Assembly: GCA_014058105.1 (NCBI GenBank)
Contig: JACGCM010001403.1
Span: 1,049,926-1,113,925, forward strand
Length of the DNA stretch: 64,000 bases
Source: Kingdonia uniflora
Lineage: Eukaryota > Streptophyta > Magnoliopsida > Ranunculales > Circaeasteraceae
Direction: 5' to 3'
In this document: positions 1-10,604 of the stretch, in pieces
Numbering within the stretch: the first letter of the stretch is position 1
How the letters are laid out: every line of letters starts with the position of its first letter
Position numbers and translations under genes: made by a program
Notes under the pieces: generated by a model
Databases searched by the model: none
What the model was told of the DNA's origin: nothing
The model's input: the letters and a program-made list of their open reading frames with translations, nothing else

Positions 1-257
1 AGTTTGAACCCATTTTTTTAAGGATAAGATGAAAGAATAAACCGGCCTCTTGGAGATTCACATCTAAAGAGAATAAATGGAGCAAGTCAGGAAAAAATTT
101 CCTCTTATCAAAATTATTTCACTTGGAGAGATGCTCATATTAGCACTGATATGGTTCTCTAGGAAAGTTTGCAAATATCTGAATGGCATAAGTTGATGGT
201 TGCCTGAAGTACTCAGTTTTCCATATCCATTTAGCCCTATACAAATAGCTGCAATTT
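1..257. other. Left-edge flank of the nested retrotransposon stack
   Basis: AT-rich sequence with no convincing ORF, tRNA or repeat boundary. It directly precedes the TSD of the outermost gypsy element, so it is the original left half of the insertion site. The right half resumes at 18213. If the BTB gene at 19442-20074 continues leftward, this piece would be in its intron or 3' region, but translation of both strands did not give a recognisable BTB exon. Confidence 0.5.
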
Positions 258-262
258 GTTTT

Positions 263-467
263 TGATAAATCGTGGCATGGACCGTGACCCACGAGGCACG
301 TACTTATTTCCATTTTATTAGTTGCTTTGGTTAATAAATAGGAAAGGAACCTCCTAAAGTAGTTAGTTTTCTTAGTTGATGGAATTTATGTGAGTTTAGG
401 GGAAAACTCTAGAAACCCTATTTTCAATTTCAGTAAATCGTTTTGCTTCCGCACTTAGTTTTTATTA
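263..467 (+). repeat. 5' LTR of the gypsy chromovirus
   Basis: 205 bp, beginning TGATAAATCGTGG and ending TTTTTATTA. It is clearly the same sequence as 18006-18207 with scattered substitutions and small indels. The ends are TG...TA rather than TG...CA; the assignment rests on the matching 5-bp duplication outside both LTRs. Confidence 0.9.
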
Positions 468-814
468 ATTTGGTACCAGAGCGAGATTAGTTCCGTGAGT
501 AAGAGATGATGAATTTAAGTTTTGCGATGTATGTTCAAGCTATTGCGTGAATCCCAGAGATTGAGGTGGGTATAAAGGAAAGGGGGTCAATCGAATTCGA
601 TGAAGAAAATTCGAGTATGATCCAACACAAAAAATAAACAGAGAGACTGGCTCAACGGGTGATTGGTGTTATGAGCAGAGAAGGTGATATTGCGCTACGA
701 AGTTCACGAACAAAATCCCACAATGAGGTCGTGGTTTTGGGGCGTGAAACCTACCCAATTAAAGTTCCTAATCATCATAAGATTCAACCCAAGAAAACCC
801 AAATCACACCAACT
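468..814 (+). pseudogene. Degenerate 5' leader/gag start of the outer gypsy
   Basis: The sequence between PBS and the 815-14119 insertion should hold the untranslated leader and the start of gag. No long ORF survives and no gag motif can be read with confidence. It joins directly to 14125 once the inserted element and one TSD copy are removed. Confidence 0.55.
471..483 (+). promoter_or_regulatory. Primer binding site, initiator tRNA-Met type
   Basis: TGGTACCAGAGCG lies three bases after the 5' LTR. It differs by one base from the usual plant retrotransposon PBS TGGTATCAGAGC, which pairs with the 3' end of initiator tRNA-Met. It fixes the orientation of the outer gypsy as plus. Confidence 0.85.
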
Positions 815-1369
815 TGTTAGTATTTGCGGCTCAAAACAGAAGAAAATGGATTAAAAACGGAAAGATCTGATTATGGTGATCAGGGCGTTGGTCCGATACA
901 AAATGTCAAAGAACGAAAGTTGTAGGTATCATCGATACGAAGCCAGGCCAACTGATGGATCAGAAATAAGACCGTTGAATCAGAAGTTATAATCAGTTTA
1001 GTCTGCTGGTGCAAAACTCGAGGCAGATTCGGGCACCGAATTTAAGTTCGAGTTGTACTCGAAGTAGAATTGTCTTTTGGACGTCCTTTTATGAGCGTTT
1101 TCTTGTTTTGAAATACTTCTACTTCAAGTAGGATAAGTATTAGAAACTCCTAATTCATGGATGAATAGGTTTTAGGTTTCTTTGGTTATAAAAAGGACCT
1201 ATGAAGTTTGTAGAAACCAAACTTGAAATCAATAAGAGATGTAGCCTCTATGATAGACCTTGTAAAGAGTTGGTCTTTACAAGAAAGAAGGTGGAGGGTG
1301 TTCTCTTGCGATTTGATGGTGAGAGGGGAATATCTCTTGGTTGTTAAGATGAGAAATCAATGAAGAGAG
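815..1369 (+). repeat. 5' LTR (first part) of the non-autonomous element
   Basis: Matches 13250-13812 almost base for base, including the motif TATTTGCGGCT near the start and the stretch GGTTATAAAA, a likely TATA region around 1184. It is cut at 1365-1369 by the copia insertion and resumes at 11971, continuing to 12327 (ending CCAACA). Confidence 0.88.
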
Positions 1370-1518
1370 GTATTAACAAGGCTATTTTATGTTATTTTAG
1401 TCCCACATTGGTTATTCATAGAAGTAGCTTACTATCTCTCTCCTATATATAGAGGGTATGATGTAACCTAAAATTAATTCAATAATAATATTTTTTTTCT
1501 CTCTAATCCATTTATGCA
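1370..1518 (+). repeat. 5' LTR of the short-LTR copia
   Basis: 149 bp with a clear TATA region (CTATATATAGAGG near 1443). It ends TTTATGCA directly before the PBS. The first bases (GTATTA) are not a canonical TG, but the same start precedes the 3' copy. Confidence 0.85.
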
Positions 1519-1835
1519 TGGTATCAGAGCGAGTTATCGTTCAACACCCTCGCTGATCAAACTCGACGATGAATTCGTTGAGAGGTAATAAAAAAAAAAT
1601 TAGGGTTGCGATTTTCGTTCATGTTGGTCTGATTCACACTGCCGCTCTCTCTCTCTCTCTATCTCCTCTGTTTTGAAGAACGACGATTATCACTGTCTCT
1701 TTGGAAGCGTTGTTCTGATCCCAACCTAAGCTTCTGCAATTATTATTTTTTGGTTTTTTGGATCCGGTCGCGAGATGCGATAGATGCTGATCTGAATCTC
1801 AGATCTATTTGGTTTATTTGAGGTAATCGATCGCG

Positions 1836-2621
1836 ATGGCTATCGGTGACGAGTCGAATTCAAGTTTGATCGTTTCTTCGATTGGAACGAGTGAAGATGT
1901 TCAGCCCTTCAACTCTGTTCATGACAATCCAAATCTGAATATTACCTCACAGATATTAGATGGCTTGAATTATGTTCGATGGGCACCACCGTCAGTTTCT
2001 TCACAAACTTCACATACATCATCACCTAGCCTTTCTCCGTTACCAACGGCTTCCGATAACTCTCGCCCCTCGAGAAAGAAGTGTGATTATTGTGGTAAGT
2101 GGGGACATCTAAAGACAACTTGTCATATTTTGCACGGTCGTCCTGCTGGTTATCAACCCCGCCTATCTCAGTCCTTAGCACACTTATCTGTCGACTCTAG
2201 TGTGCCAGATTCTTCCGCCTTTAGTGCTCTCTCTAATGATGAAATCAGCAGGTTCCGACAACTTCTCTCTATGTCTTCCACACCGGCAGCTACTCATACA
2301 AGTAACTTCGCATCTGTAAATAGTATTTCTACATCTCCAACTTCGCCTTGGATTGTTGACTCGGGTGCAACCGATAATATGATTGGTATGTCTTCTCTTT
2401 TCCGGTCTTATGTTTCTAGTTCATGGCGACGTACTGTTCGTATTGCCAATGGAACTGAGACTCCTATTGTAGGGAAGGGTTGTATCCCGATTACAGATTC
2501 CCTTTCTTTACCTGATGTCCTTCATGTCCCTCAGTTGGATACTAATCTTCTTTCTATTAGTAAAATTACCAAAAATAAAAACTGCAGTATAACCTTCTTT
2601 CTTGATTATGTTATTTTTTAG
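1836..2621 (+). pseudogene. Copia Gag-protease fragment (internal Gag deletion)
   Basis: Opens with a real ATG. After about 50 residues, at LNYVRWA, the normal central Gag region is missing and the frame passes straight into a Ser/Thr/Pro-rich linker. The zinc knuckle CDYCGKWGHLKTTC (CX2CX4HX4C class) sits around residues 83-96. The aspartic protease site is WIVDSGATDNM, around residues 172-182. Gag normally packages the RNA, and this shortened Gag would lack its assembly domain. The frame ends with a stop just before the next segment. Confidence 0.8.
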
Positions 2622-2627
2622 GATCTG

Positions 2628-4071
2628 GTGTCACGGAAGATGATTGGCTGTGGGCGTGAAGAGGGTGGCATTTATTTTCTGGATGGACATGTCTCTTCTA
2701 TTTTTCCTCAAGCTCTCCAGTTAAAATCTATGTCTAGTAGTGAAAATATAAAGCGGGTGCTACGTTGGCATCACCGCTTAGGTCATATTTCCTTTGAGTA
2801 TCTACGTTATTTGTTTCCGTCTTTCTTTTCTAAAGTATCCATTTCCTTTGAGACGTGTGAACTAGCTAAACATCGTTGTAGCACGTATCCGTTGAGTATT
2901 AATAAAACTTCTTGTTTTGAAATTGTGCATTCGGATGTTTGGGGTCCTGCCTCAGTTACCTCTAGTTTAGGATTTCGTTATTTTGTGTTGTTCATTGACG
3001 ATTTTTCAAGGTGTACTTGGGTTTATTTGATGAAATCCAAAGATGAGGTCTCCTCTATTTTCCAGGCATTCACCGCAATGGTTCATACTCAGTTTGGGAA
3101 AACTATTAAAGTTTTTCGGTCCGATCAAGGTGGAGAATTTGTCTTAAGGTCTTCGCAAATTCTGCAATGTCAATGGCATTGAGCATCAAACCTCTAATAC
3201 GAAAACTCCGTAGCAAAATGGTAAATCGGAAAGGAAAAATCGTCATATTCTTGATCTTGCTCGTGCAATGTCAATTGGCATGAATGTCCCATCGCGTTTT
3301 TGGTCTGACGTTGTTCTTACAGCGGTGTTTCTTATCAACCGGTCTCCGTCTCAAGTTCTTGGTTTTCGCACCCCGTATTCCATTCTTTATCCTGATCGTT
3401 CTGCTTTTCAGATTCCACCTTGTGTTTTTGGGTGTGTATGTTTCGTCCAAGTCACTGGGTCAGCCTCTAAACTAGATCCGCGTGCCTTGAAATATGTATT
3501 CATGGGTTACTCTCATGCTCAGCAGGGTTATAGGTGTTTCCATCCCTCATCCCGTCGTTATTTCACCTCTATGGACGTTACTTTCTTTGAACATGCCCCG
3601 TTCTTTACGGGCAATTTTCTCTCTCAGGTGGAGTGTTTTTCAGTTCATCCTCTTCCTTTAGAAGATTTATCTTCTCCTCCTTCAGATCCGCTTCCGTTGA
3701 GTGTTCCGTGTGAGTCTGTAATCCCACCTTTAGTTTCACCTTCAGTTTCACGTCCTTTACAGGTTTATACTCGACGACATCCAGGACGTCAGCCTCCTAC
3801 ACTAGACTGCCAAGCATCCTCTGTAGCTCCAGGTCTGCCACCTGCCATCGATTCACTTTATCAGGTATTGAGCCTTCTTCTACCGCTTCTATACCAGTTA
3901 CTATTGATGATGATTCACTTGTTTCTCATAGTGATGATGATAGACCGATTGCTATTCGAAAAGAGAAGCGTAATGCAGGGAAGCCTGATAGATATTCAGA
4001 TACAGCGATTTATTCTATCGTTGATTATACTTCAGATCATCGTTTATCTCCTACTTATAGAGCTTTTCTAG
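2628..4071 (+). pseudogene. Copia integrase fragments
   Basis: 2628-3182 carries the GAG-pre-integrase histidines (WHHRLGHIS), a partial cysteine pair, and the catalytic core start HSDVWGPASV with FIDDFSR and FRSDQGGEF. The frame then shifts, and 3268-4071 continues with SRFWSDVVLTAVFLINR and FGCVCFVQV, the end of the core. A stop and a frameshift near 3180-3270 break the domain. The later part of the second frame (from about residue 215) is out of frame. Confidence 0.82.
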
Positions 4072-4082
4072 CTTTTCTCTCT

Positions 4083-5072
4083 TTGGTTGATATACCACGT
4101 ACAGTGGCAGGTGCGTTAGCCAAACCTCATTGGAAGGCTGCGATGTTGGAAGAATTACATGCATTGAAGATCAATAATACCTGGTCATTGGTTACCCTCC
4201 CGCCTGGACATACATCAGTCGGATGCAAATGGGTGTTTACGGTTAAGGAAAATCCAGATGGAACGTTAAGCAGGTACAAGACTCGGTTAGTTGCCAAGGG
4301 GTATACACATATACATGGTGCTGATTATCAGGAGACGTTTTCGCCTGTGGCCAAGATGAATACTAATCGAGTCATCTTTTTTATTGCTGCGTCGAAATCT
4401 TGGCCCCTTTTCTAGATGGATGTGAAGAATGTCTTTCTGAATGAAATATTGCAGGAAGAGGTTTATATGTCTCCACCTCCAGGTTTTTGTCCCGCTTCTG
4501 CTTCTGGCTTGGTATGTAAGCTAAAAAAGTCCATCTATAGGCTTAAGCAGTCTCCTCGTACTTGGGCTAATACATTTGGTACCGCTATGATTGACTTTGG
4601 TTATGTTCCGAGTAGTGTTGACCATACTTTGTTTCTTCGACATTCTGGTAGGAAGATTGTTGCATTGCTTGTCTATGTTAACGATATTATTATTACAGGA
4701 GATGATATTCAGGGTATTAGTAACCTGAAATCTTACCTCTGTTCCCGCTTTTAGGTGAAGGATCTCGGTCCCTTGCGTAATTTCCTTGGAATTGAAGTTG
4801 CACGTTCTAGCTCTGGTATTTTCATCTCTCAAAGAAAATGCATTCTTGATCTTCTCTCTGCTTCAGGACAGCTTGCATGTCGTCCTGCTGATACACCTCT
4901 AGAACTGAATCATCGTCTGGCAAACTTTGAGGGGGAGTTATTGGGGGATATTGGGCAGTACCAGCGGCTTCTTGGGAAGCTCCTCTATCTTTCTCTTACC
5001 CGTCCTGATATTGCATATGCGGTTGGAGCTCTTAGTCAGTTTATGCACAAGCCGCGTCATCCCCATTTCTAG
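4083..5072 (+). pseudogene. Copia reverse transcriptase, three broken segments
   Basis: 4083-4415 has GCKWVFTVKENPDG and RLVAKGYTH, the RT fingers. 4416-4754 has DVKNVFLNEILQEEVYM and the catalytic box VYVNDIIITGDD. The active-site Asp pair is altered: YVDD has become YVND. 4755-5072 has the thumb and connection motifs [16 protein letters not shown] and [19 protein letters not shown]. In-frame TAG codons separate the segments at 4413-4415 and 4752-4754. The altered catalytic box alone would abolish polymerisation. Confidence 0.85.
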
Positions 5073-5091
5073 GCAGCTATTCGTGTTCTTC

Positions 5092-5446
5092 GGTATCCCA
5101 AGGGGTGTCCTGGTCGTGGCATTTTAGTTCGAGATCATGGTCATTCTCGAGTCGAGGCTTGGACTGATGTTGACTATGCCGGTTCATTATCCGATCGTCG
5201 CTCCACTTCTGGGTATTGTACCACTATTGGTGGTAATTTAGTTACATGGCGGAGTAAGAAACAAGATGTTGTTTCCAGGTCCAGTGCAGAAGCCGAGTAT
5301 AGGGTCATGGCTCAAGGTGTTTGTGAGTTAATATGGCTTAAGCGTCTTCTACAACAGCTTTGGATATCGGTCTCGCTTCCTATGACGCTCTATTGTGACA
5401 ACAAATCTGCTATTAGCATTTTGGCTAATCTGGTGCAACATGATCG
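5092..5446 (+). pseudogene. Copia RNase H, 5' part (interrupted)
   Basis: Contains AWTDVDYAGSLSDRRSTSGY and SSAEAEYRVMAQGVCE, then LYCDNKSAISI and LVQHDR, where the reading frame is cut by the SIRE-like insertion. These are the standard copia RNase H motifs, including the acidic residues of DADYAG (here DVDYAG) and SSAEAE. Confidence 0.85.
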
Positions 5447-6511
5447 TAAAACATCCATAATTAGAGTTTGTTTCATTCCGTGCCTAGTTTAGATGTCAGC
5501 ATTATCTCATGGTTATCCGGCATCAGTGAGTGCACGTGGAGCGACTATCGCTGGATTGACTGACTCTGAACAGGTAAGTAGGTTTTTAAGTCTATGTTCT
5601 AGAAAGTCAAACATGTATTTTACAGAGTATGAAAAAGTAATAAAAATGTCTCCTTAAAGAAAACAGAACTTCTATTCGAATAGATTATTTTATATTCGAA
5701 TAGAACTGGAAAGATTCCTTCTGTTCGAATAACTTTTAATGTTGTTCGAATATTTTGCAACAGTTTGAATTGTATTCGAATATAATTATTTTTGTTCAAA
5801 TAATTTTCAACAGTTGCATTTCTATTCGAATAGATTAATTGTTGTTCAAATAACTTTCATCAGTTTGATTCCTATTCGAATAAATTAATTTCTATTCGAA
5901 CAGAGCCCGTGATTTTTGTTTTCCTTCTTAAGACATACTTACCTTTTTTTTTTTAAACTCACTTCTTGAAAAACCATTTTTTGAGGGCTTATTTTTTTAG
6001 AGTGAAGAAAGATCTATCTTTGAGAAATTCAAGAGAGAATTAAATCACTCAAACCTTGAATCAATCAATTGATCAAGAAACCCTATTCATGCATTGAAGA
6101 ACTGGATTGAAGAACTTGAGCGATTCAAGATTAGGAGCTTTGACGTGATATTGGAGCGAGGTGTTGCGAGAACGTGGAATTGTTTGCTTGGAGCTTGATT
6201 AGAAGAGAAGCAACCACGGGATGTGTTTATCGAGTCTGTAAGTAGTCAAACTACTGTAATTTGATTTCAATAGTAGATTGTTTAGTTGTCGGGTGATTCG
6301 ACAGCGACCGGGTTTTTCTCCTGAGAAAGGTTTCCCACAGGGTTAAAATTTGTTTGGCTTTGTCTTTAATTTCATATTGCTACTTGATATTAGATAATCG
6401 TATCGACTTGATTTAGGTTAAGCGTAGACCATTAATTCAAAGGAATTAGGACCTATCGATTTAGACCTAAAACAATCAAAATTGGTTAATCTCAAGCGAC
6501 TAGTTATTTCA
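5447..6511 (+). repeat. 5' LTR of the SIRE-like element
   Basis: 1065 bp ending TTATTTCA. Positions about 5670-5905 are an array of spaced TTCGAA palindromes, most in the form TATTCGAATA. Compared with the 3' LTR it has one extra ~49-bp block of that array, around 5845-5893. Confidence 0.88.
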
Positions 6512-6665
6512 ACTGGTATCAAAGTGGTCACGTTTCGAGATTTAACAACCTAAGCGTGGATCCCGGATAGTTCGCTTGAGAATAATAAGTTCCGAGAAAT
6601 TTGGAGGTCCTATAAATCACCCTCCAGCCTTTGATGGCAAAGAATACCCATACTGGAAAGTCCGA

Positions 6666-7802
6666 ATGATTGCTTACTTACAATCAATCGAAGAAGATGT
6701 ATGGATTGTTGTTGAGGATGGATGGACACCCCCTACTAAGATGCAAGGTCCACCAGGGAGTGCTAAAGAGGTTCTTAAATCTAGGAACCAATGGTCAAAA
6801 GAAGAAAAATATATTGTTGGTTATAATTCTAAAGGCCTCAATGCGACCTTTATGGCTGTGAGTCAAAGTGAGTTTCAACATATCTCTGCATGTACCACTT
6901 CTAAAGAAGCTTGGGACATCCTAGTTCGAACTCATGAAGGCGATGATACAGTCAAAGAAAGTAAGCTTCAAATGCTTACTTCGCAATTTGAAAATATCAG
7001 AATGAGTGAAAACGAACCTTTTGACGAGTTCTATGCGAGACTAAGTAATATTGTAAACACTAGTACTGCATTAGGAGCAACGTACTCCAATGTTCAAATA
7101 GTTCGTAAAGTTCAAAGATCCCTTCCTAAGAGCTTTAGATCCAGACGTGATGTTATAGAGGAAGCTCAGGATCTTAAGAAAATGAAGCCAAATACATTAG
7201 CTGGTAAATTACGTACGTTTGAACTCGAGATGAAAATGAAAAACCCCGAGAAGAACAAGAATATTGTTTTCAAGTCTTCATCTTACTCCTCTTCTTCTAA
7301 GGGTACCATAGAAGCTGACAACTCATCTGATTTTGATAATGATGATGGGTCCGATCTGGATTCACAAATTGCCTTTATAAGTCACCAGCTTAAAAACTTC
7401 GTGAAACAACGCCAATTTCAAAAACAAGGACAATCGGTAAATCATAAGTCGCGGACTCATGATAAACATAGAGTGAATAACCGGCAGACCAACCTTGACA
7501 CTAACCTAAGTCAAATTGAATGTTATAAGTGGCATAAGCTTGGTCATTATGCTCACAGCTGTCCCAATAAGAAATCTGGGACCAATCACAAAGTTATGAA
7601 TATCAGCGTTACTTGGGATGACAATGATGATGAGAATAATAATAATAAGAGTTATTCCCAAGTAGTTGATAACAAAAATTATTGTACATATCCTGCTATT
7701 TTAAATTGTGGTAATGATAACTATGATGTTTTTGTACTTGAAAATTCTGCTGAAAATCAGAGTGATCAAGAACAAAATGAGTTTGAAGATCTGAATCTAT
7801 AG
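6666..7802 (+). pseudogene. SIRE-like Gag, N-terminal and first zinc-knuckle part
   Basis: The open frame extends upstream to about 6576 but has no ATG until 6666; the usual start (…NKF/EKFGGPINHPP) seems to have lost its ATG. Motifs are FDGKEYPYWKVRM, EAWDILVRTHEG and LRTFELEMK, typical of the UBN2/copia-type Gag domain. The knuckle CYKWHKLGHYAHSC has lost its second cysteine (Cys to Trp), so zinc binding is doubtful. Acidic/Asn-rich tracts follow. A stop at 7800 separates it from the next part. Confidence 0.8.
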
Positions 7803-7805
7803 AAC

Positions 7806-8579
7806 TTGTATGCTCAGACTCTCGTCAAGTGTATGAATCTTGAGGACTTGTATGCTCAGACTCTCGCCAAGTGTATGAAACTCGGTAAACTTAACAAAGT
7901 CTTGAAAGACCAAGTTAATACACTTAAGTGCGAACTTAGAGACAAAACTGAGAATACAAGTCACGAGATAGATGTTCTTGAGAATAAGAAACTAGGCCTT
8001 CATGACAAAGTTGTTTTTTTAGAAAAAGAAGTTAATGATGCGAAGGAGAAAATGAAATCAAGTTTGGACGAACTTAGTTCGGCTAAGCTTGATGTAATTC
8101 TATCTGAGCAGAAACTTGAGAAATTCTGTCATGGGGCCAAGAACATTGATAAAATGTTATGTATGGGAAAGACGGATAGTGATAAAAGGGGTCTAGGATA
8201 TGAGAAACCTCTTCCTAAATCTATGACTCCTCAAATCATAAAGTTTGTGAAAGTAACTGCGTCTACTTCGGTACCCAAACATAACATGATATACACTACT
8301 CATAATCACTCCAAACGGGTATCTTACTCTCATCTTTATTATTGTAGTATATGTGGTCGAAAGGGTCATATTGCATCTTATTGTAGATTTGTAACCATAT
8401 GCTCGCCCTTTCAATGGATATAGATATAAGTCATATGTAAATGTTTCTAATATGATTAGTGAGAATTTGAGTAGATGGTATGCTCCAGAAACATCACCTC
8501 AAAAGGTGATTCGTGCAGTTTGGGTACGAAATACTGATTTGGCACCACAGATAAGGTGCAATGTTGCTCAAATAACGTA
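7806..8579 (+). pseudogene. SIRE-like Gag, coiled-coil and second zinc-knuckle part
   Basis: No ATG at the frame start. Heptad-rich Leu/Lys/Glu sequence (about 7880-8150) is a predicted coiled coil. GLGYEKP and the knuckle CSICGRKGHIASYC follow. A frameshift near 8404-8423 moves the coding to another frame that reads VWVRNTDLAPQIRCNVAQ and stops at about 8580, the normal end of SIRE-type Gag. An imperfect 48-bp duplication at 7806-7880 repeats LYAQTLxKCM. Confidence 0.78.
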
Positions 8580-10604
8580 ATGAAGATTTAATGAGAAGGG
8601 TTTTTAAGTATGCTTCATTGATTAGGTACGTTTCTTACCCTGTCTCAGTTTGTTTTTGTTTTTGGATAGTAGGATATTGTTCTGGTTTTTATCTGCACTT
8701 TGCGCTTTAGAAGCCTTTGTCTGTAGAATATTCTTGCTAGACTTGGATTTTGCTTGTGTGTTATATTCATTTATGGGATAATTATTTGGTAAAACCACAT
8801 TTCACAATAGTCATTGAGTTTCTTGTCTAAACTAAAAGCTCATCGTGACTAGAACCACATGAGGATAACTGTAGAGACTTCATACCTAATGTTATGTGAG
8901 GATCTGACCTTTTTTTTTAGCTTCGAGTGTTATTACATTTACTCTTCATTTTTGATCTCGTTGTTTTTGATCTCATTTTGTTTCCTTACTCAATTGTCAA
9001 ATGGTAACATCAAAGTCAAGTTATATTAGTAATACTTTCCTATTTTTACTCGAGGCGAAAAAGGTGACGGTGCCCAACCGAAGATATAATAATAAGTATT
9101 TTTATTGCTACATCTTTTTGCCCTTCGTCTGTGCTTACCCAAATTTTTATCCGCTTGCAGCCCCTTGTGCCTTAAAATATGTCATTCGTTTTTCTACCCA
9201 AATCGTTTATTATTTTACCCATTTGTTTTGAGACTTTTTCAGTGAAAAAAAAAACAAAACAAAACAAAAAGGAGAAAATTATGTGTAATTTTTAGGGGAA
9301 AGATGAATAGAAGAATACAATGTATCCCCAAATGATGTTTTTATTATCTCAAATCAGAGACAAAGAAAAAAAAAGGAGGAGAAGTGGTATTTTATTTTAT
9401 GTATACTCAATAAGAAAAAGAATGACAGAAGTTGAATTTGGTTTCAAGTGAGAAGGGGAGTTAGTGTAACTGTAGTCTCAGAATGCCAGCAAAACACTTA
9501 CTCCGTCATAAGCCTACCCATGCCTACATTATAACCTATTCAAAGACCTATTTGATTTTGAGTTTGGCGCAGTCACTATTAGCGGAAAGTAGATATAGGG
9601 AGTCTTTATTAGTTTTAACTTGACACCATATATGACAATTGGGGTTCTTTCCCATGAGATCTTCCAACTCATAGTGCACTGTTTTTTGATGAAATATGAT
9701 TTTTTCGTTGCTTTATATTCATATTCATATTTCACACAGAGTGTTTGCTAGTCAATTCTCAGTGATTTTAAGTGACCACCAAGAGAGGCCTAAGTTGAAA
9801 CAACTTTCCAATATAGTATTCTAACTGCGACTGAGTAATACGTTGAAAACTGTGTAACTATTTCACTATGCACACACACACACCAAATAATTCATTAAGT
9901 GATTGTTTTATAACACATTGGCAATGTCATGGTCTTTATAGGATATTTTAGATTCATTGACTTTTTATCATGCCTTGTGTTTAGGGGGAGTGTTGTTTTC
10001 TTTTGCTTACTTATTTCAGATATGTTCTCCGTATGTGTTTTCCTTTTATTTCATTTTAAGGGGGTTATCGTTATTTTGGGGGGGGAGATGCATATTATTT
10101 TGAGAGGGAGATGCCTATTATTTTGGGGTAGTGGTTTTGACTTTATTAGTATTCCAAATAGTCTATCTGTTCAGAATATTTGTTATGCCAATTATAAGTA
10201 TATATTTTTCATTTATTCTGTGTTCAACTCATGGCTTGCTTCTCTTCTTATGGGCTATTTACCCTTTGTCCATATGTGCCAAAAAGGGGAAGAGATGATC
10301 CTGACAGGTAAGTCAGGTAAGTTATGTTCTTTTTTCTAGATCCTTTATTTTAAATGAATGGTTACGTGATGTATCTTGTTTAGTGTGCAGGGATTCCATA
10401 ATATATGCTATATAAGATGAAAGTGGAGCCTTGAGTATGGATGTCCAGAGATGATCCTAACAGGGATTCCATAATATATGTTATATAAGATGAAAGTGGA
10501 GCTTTGAGTATGGATGTTCAGTGATTAAATCAGTCCATCGAGTTGTATTTTTATTTTTTATAGTTAGTTCTGGTTTTGACACGAAATGAACCAAAGGGGG
10601 AGAT
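8580..10604 (+). other. Non-coding 3' internal region of the SIRE-like element (pol missing)
   Basis: About 2 kb in the place where pol should be. The reading frames here are short, AT-rich and match no retroviral motif. A (CA)n tract lies at about 9870-9882 and a G-run at 10077-10085. A 73-bp direct duplication occupies about 10391-10526. The region ends with the polypurine tract. Confidence 0.7.
10391..10526 (+). repeat. 73-bp direct duplication
   Basis: Two adjacent copies begin GGATTCCATAATATATG at 10391 and 10464 and differ by only a few bases. The text GAGATGATCCTRACAGG also occurs earlier at about 10292, suggesting a longer, decayed repeat. Confidence 0.8.

Noticed and set aside
4521..4832. 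103-aa minus ORF opposite copia RT
   Set aside because: Shadow of the RT frame.
9529..10339. ORFs of 68 and 136 codons in the SIRE-like 3' interior, the second with hydrophobic stretches that might suggest an env-like protein
   Set aside because: No conserved motif, no start context, low-complexity GGGGGGAGATG repeats; more likely the non-coding 3' region.
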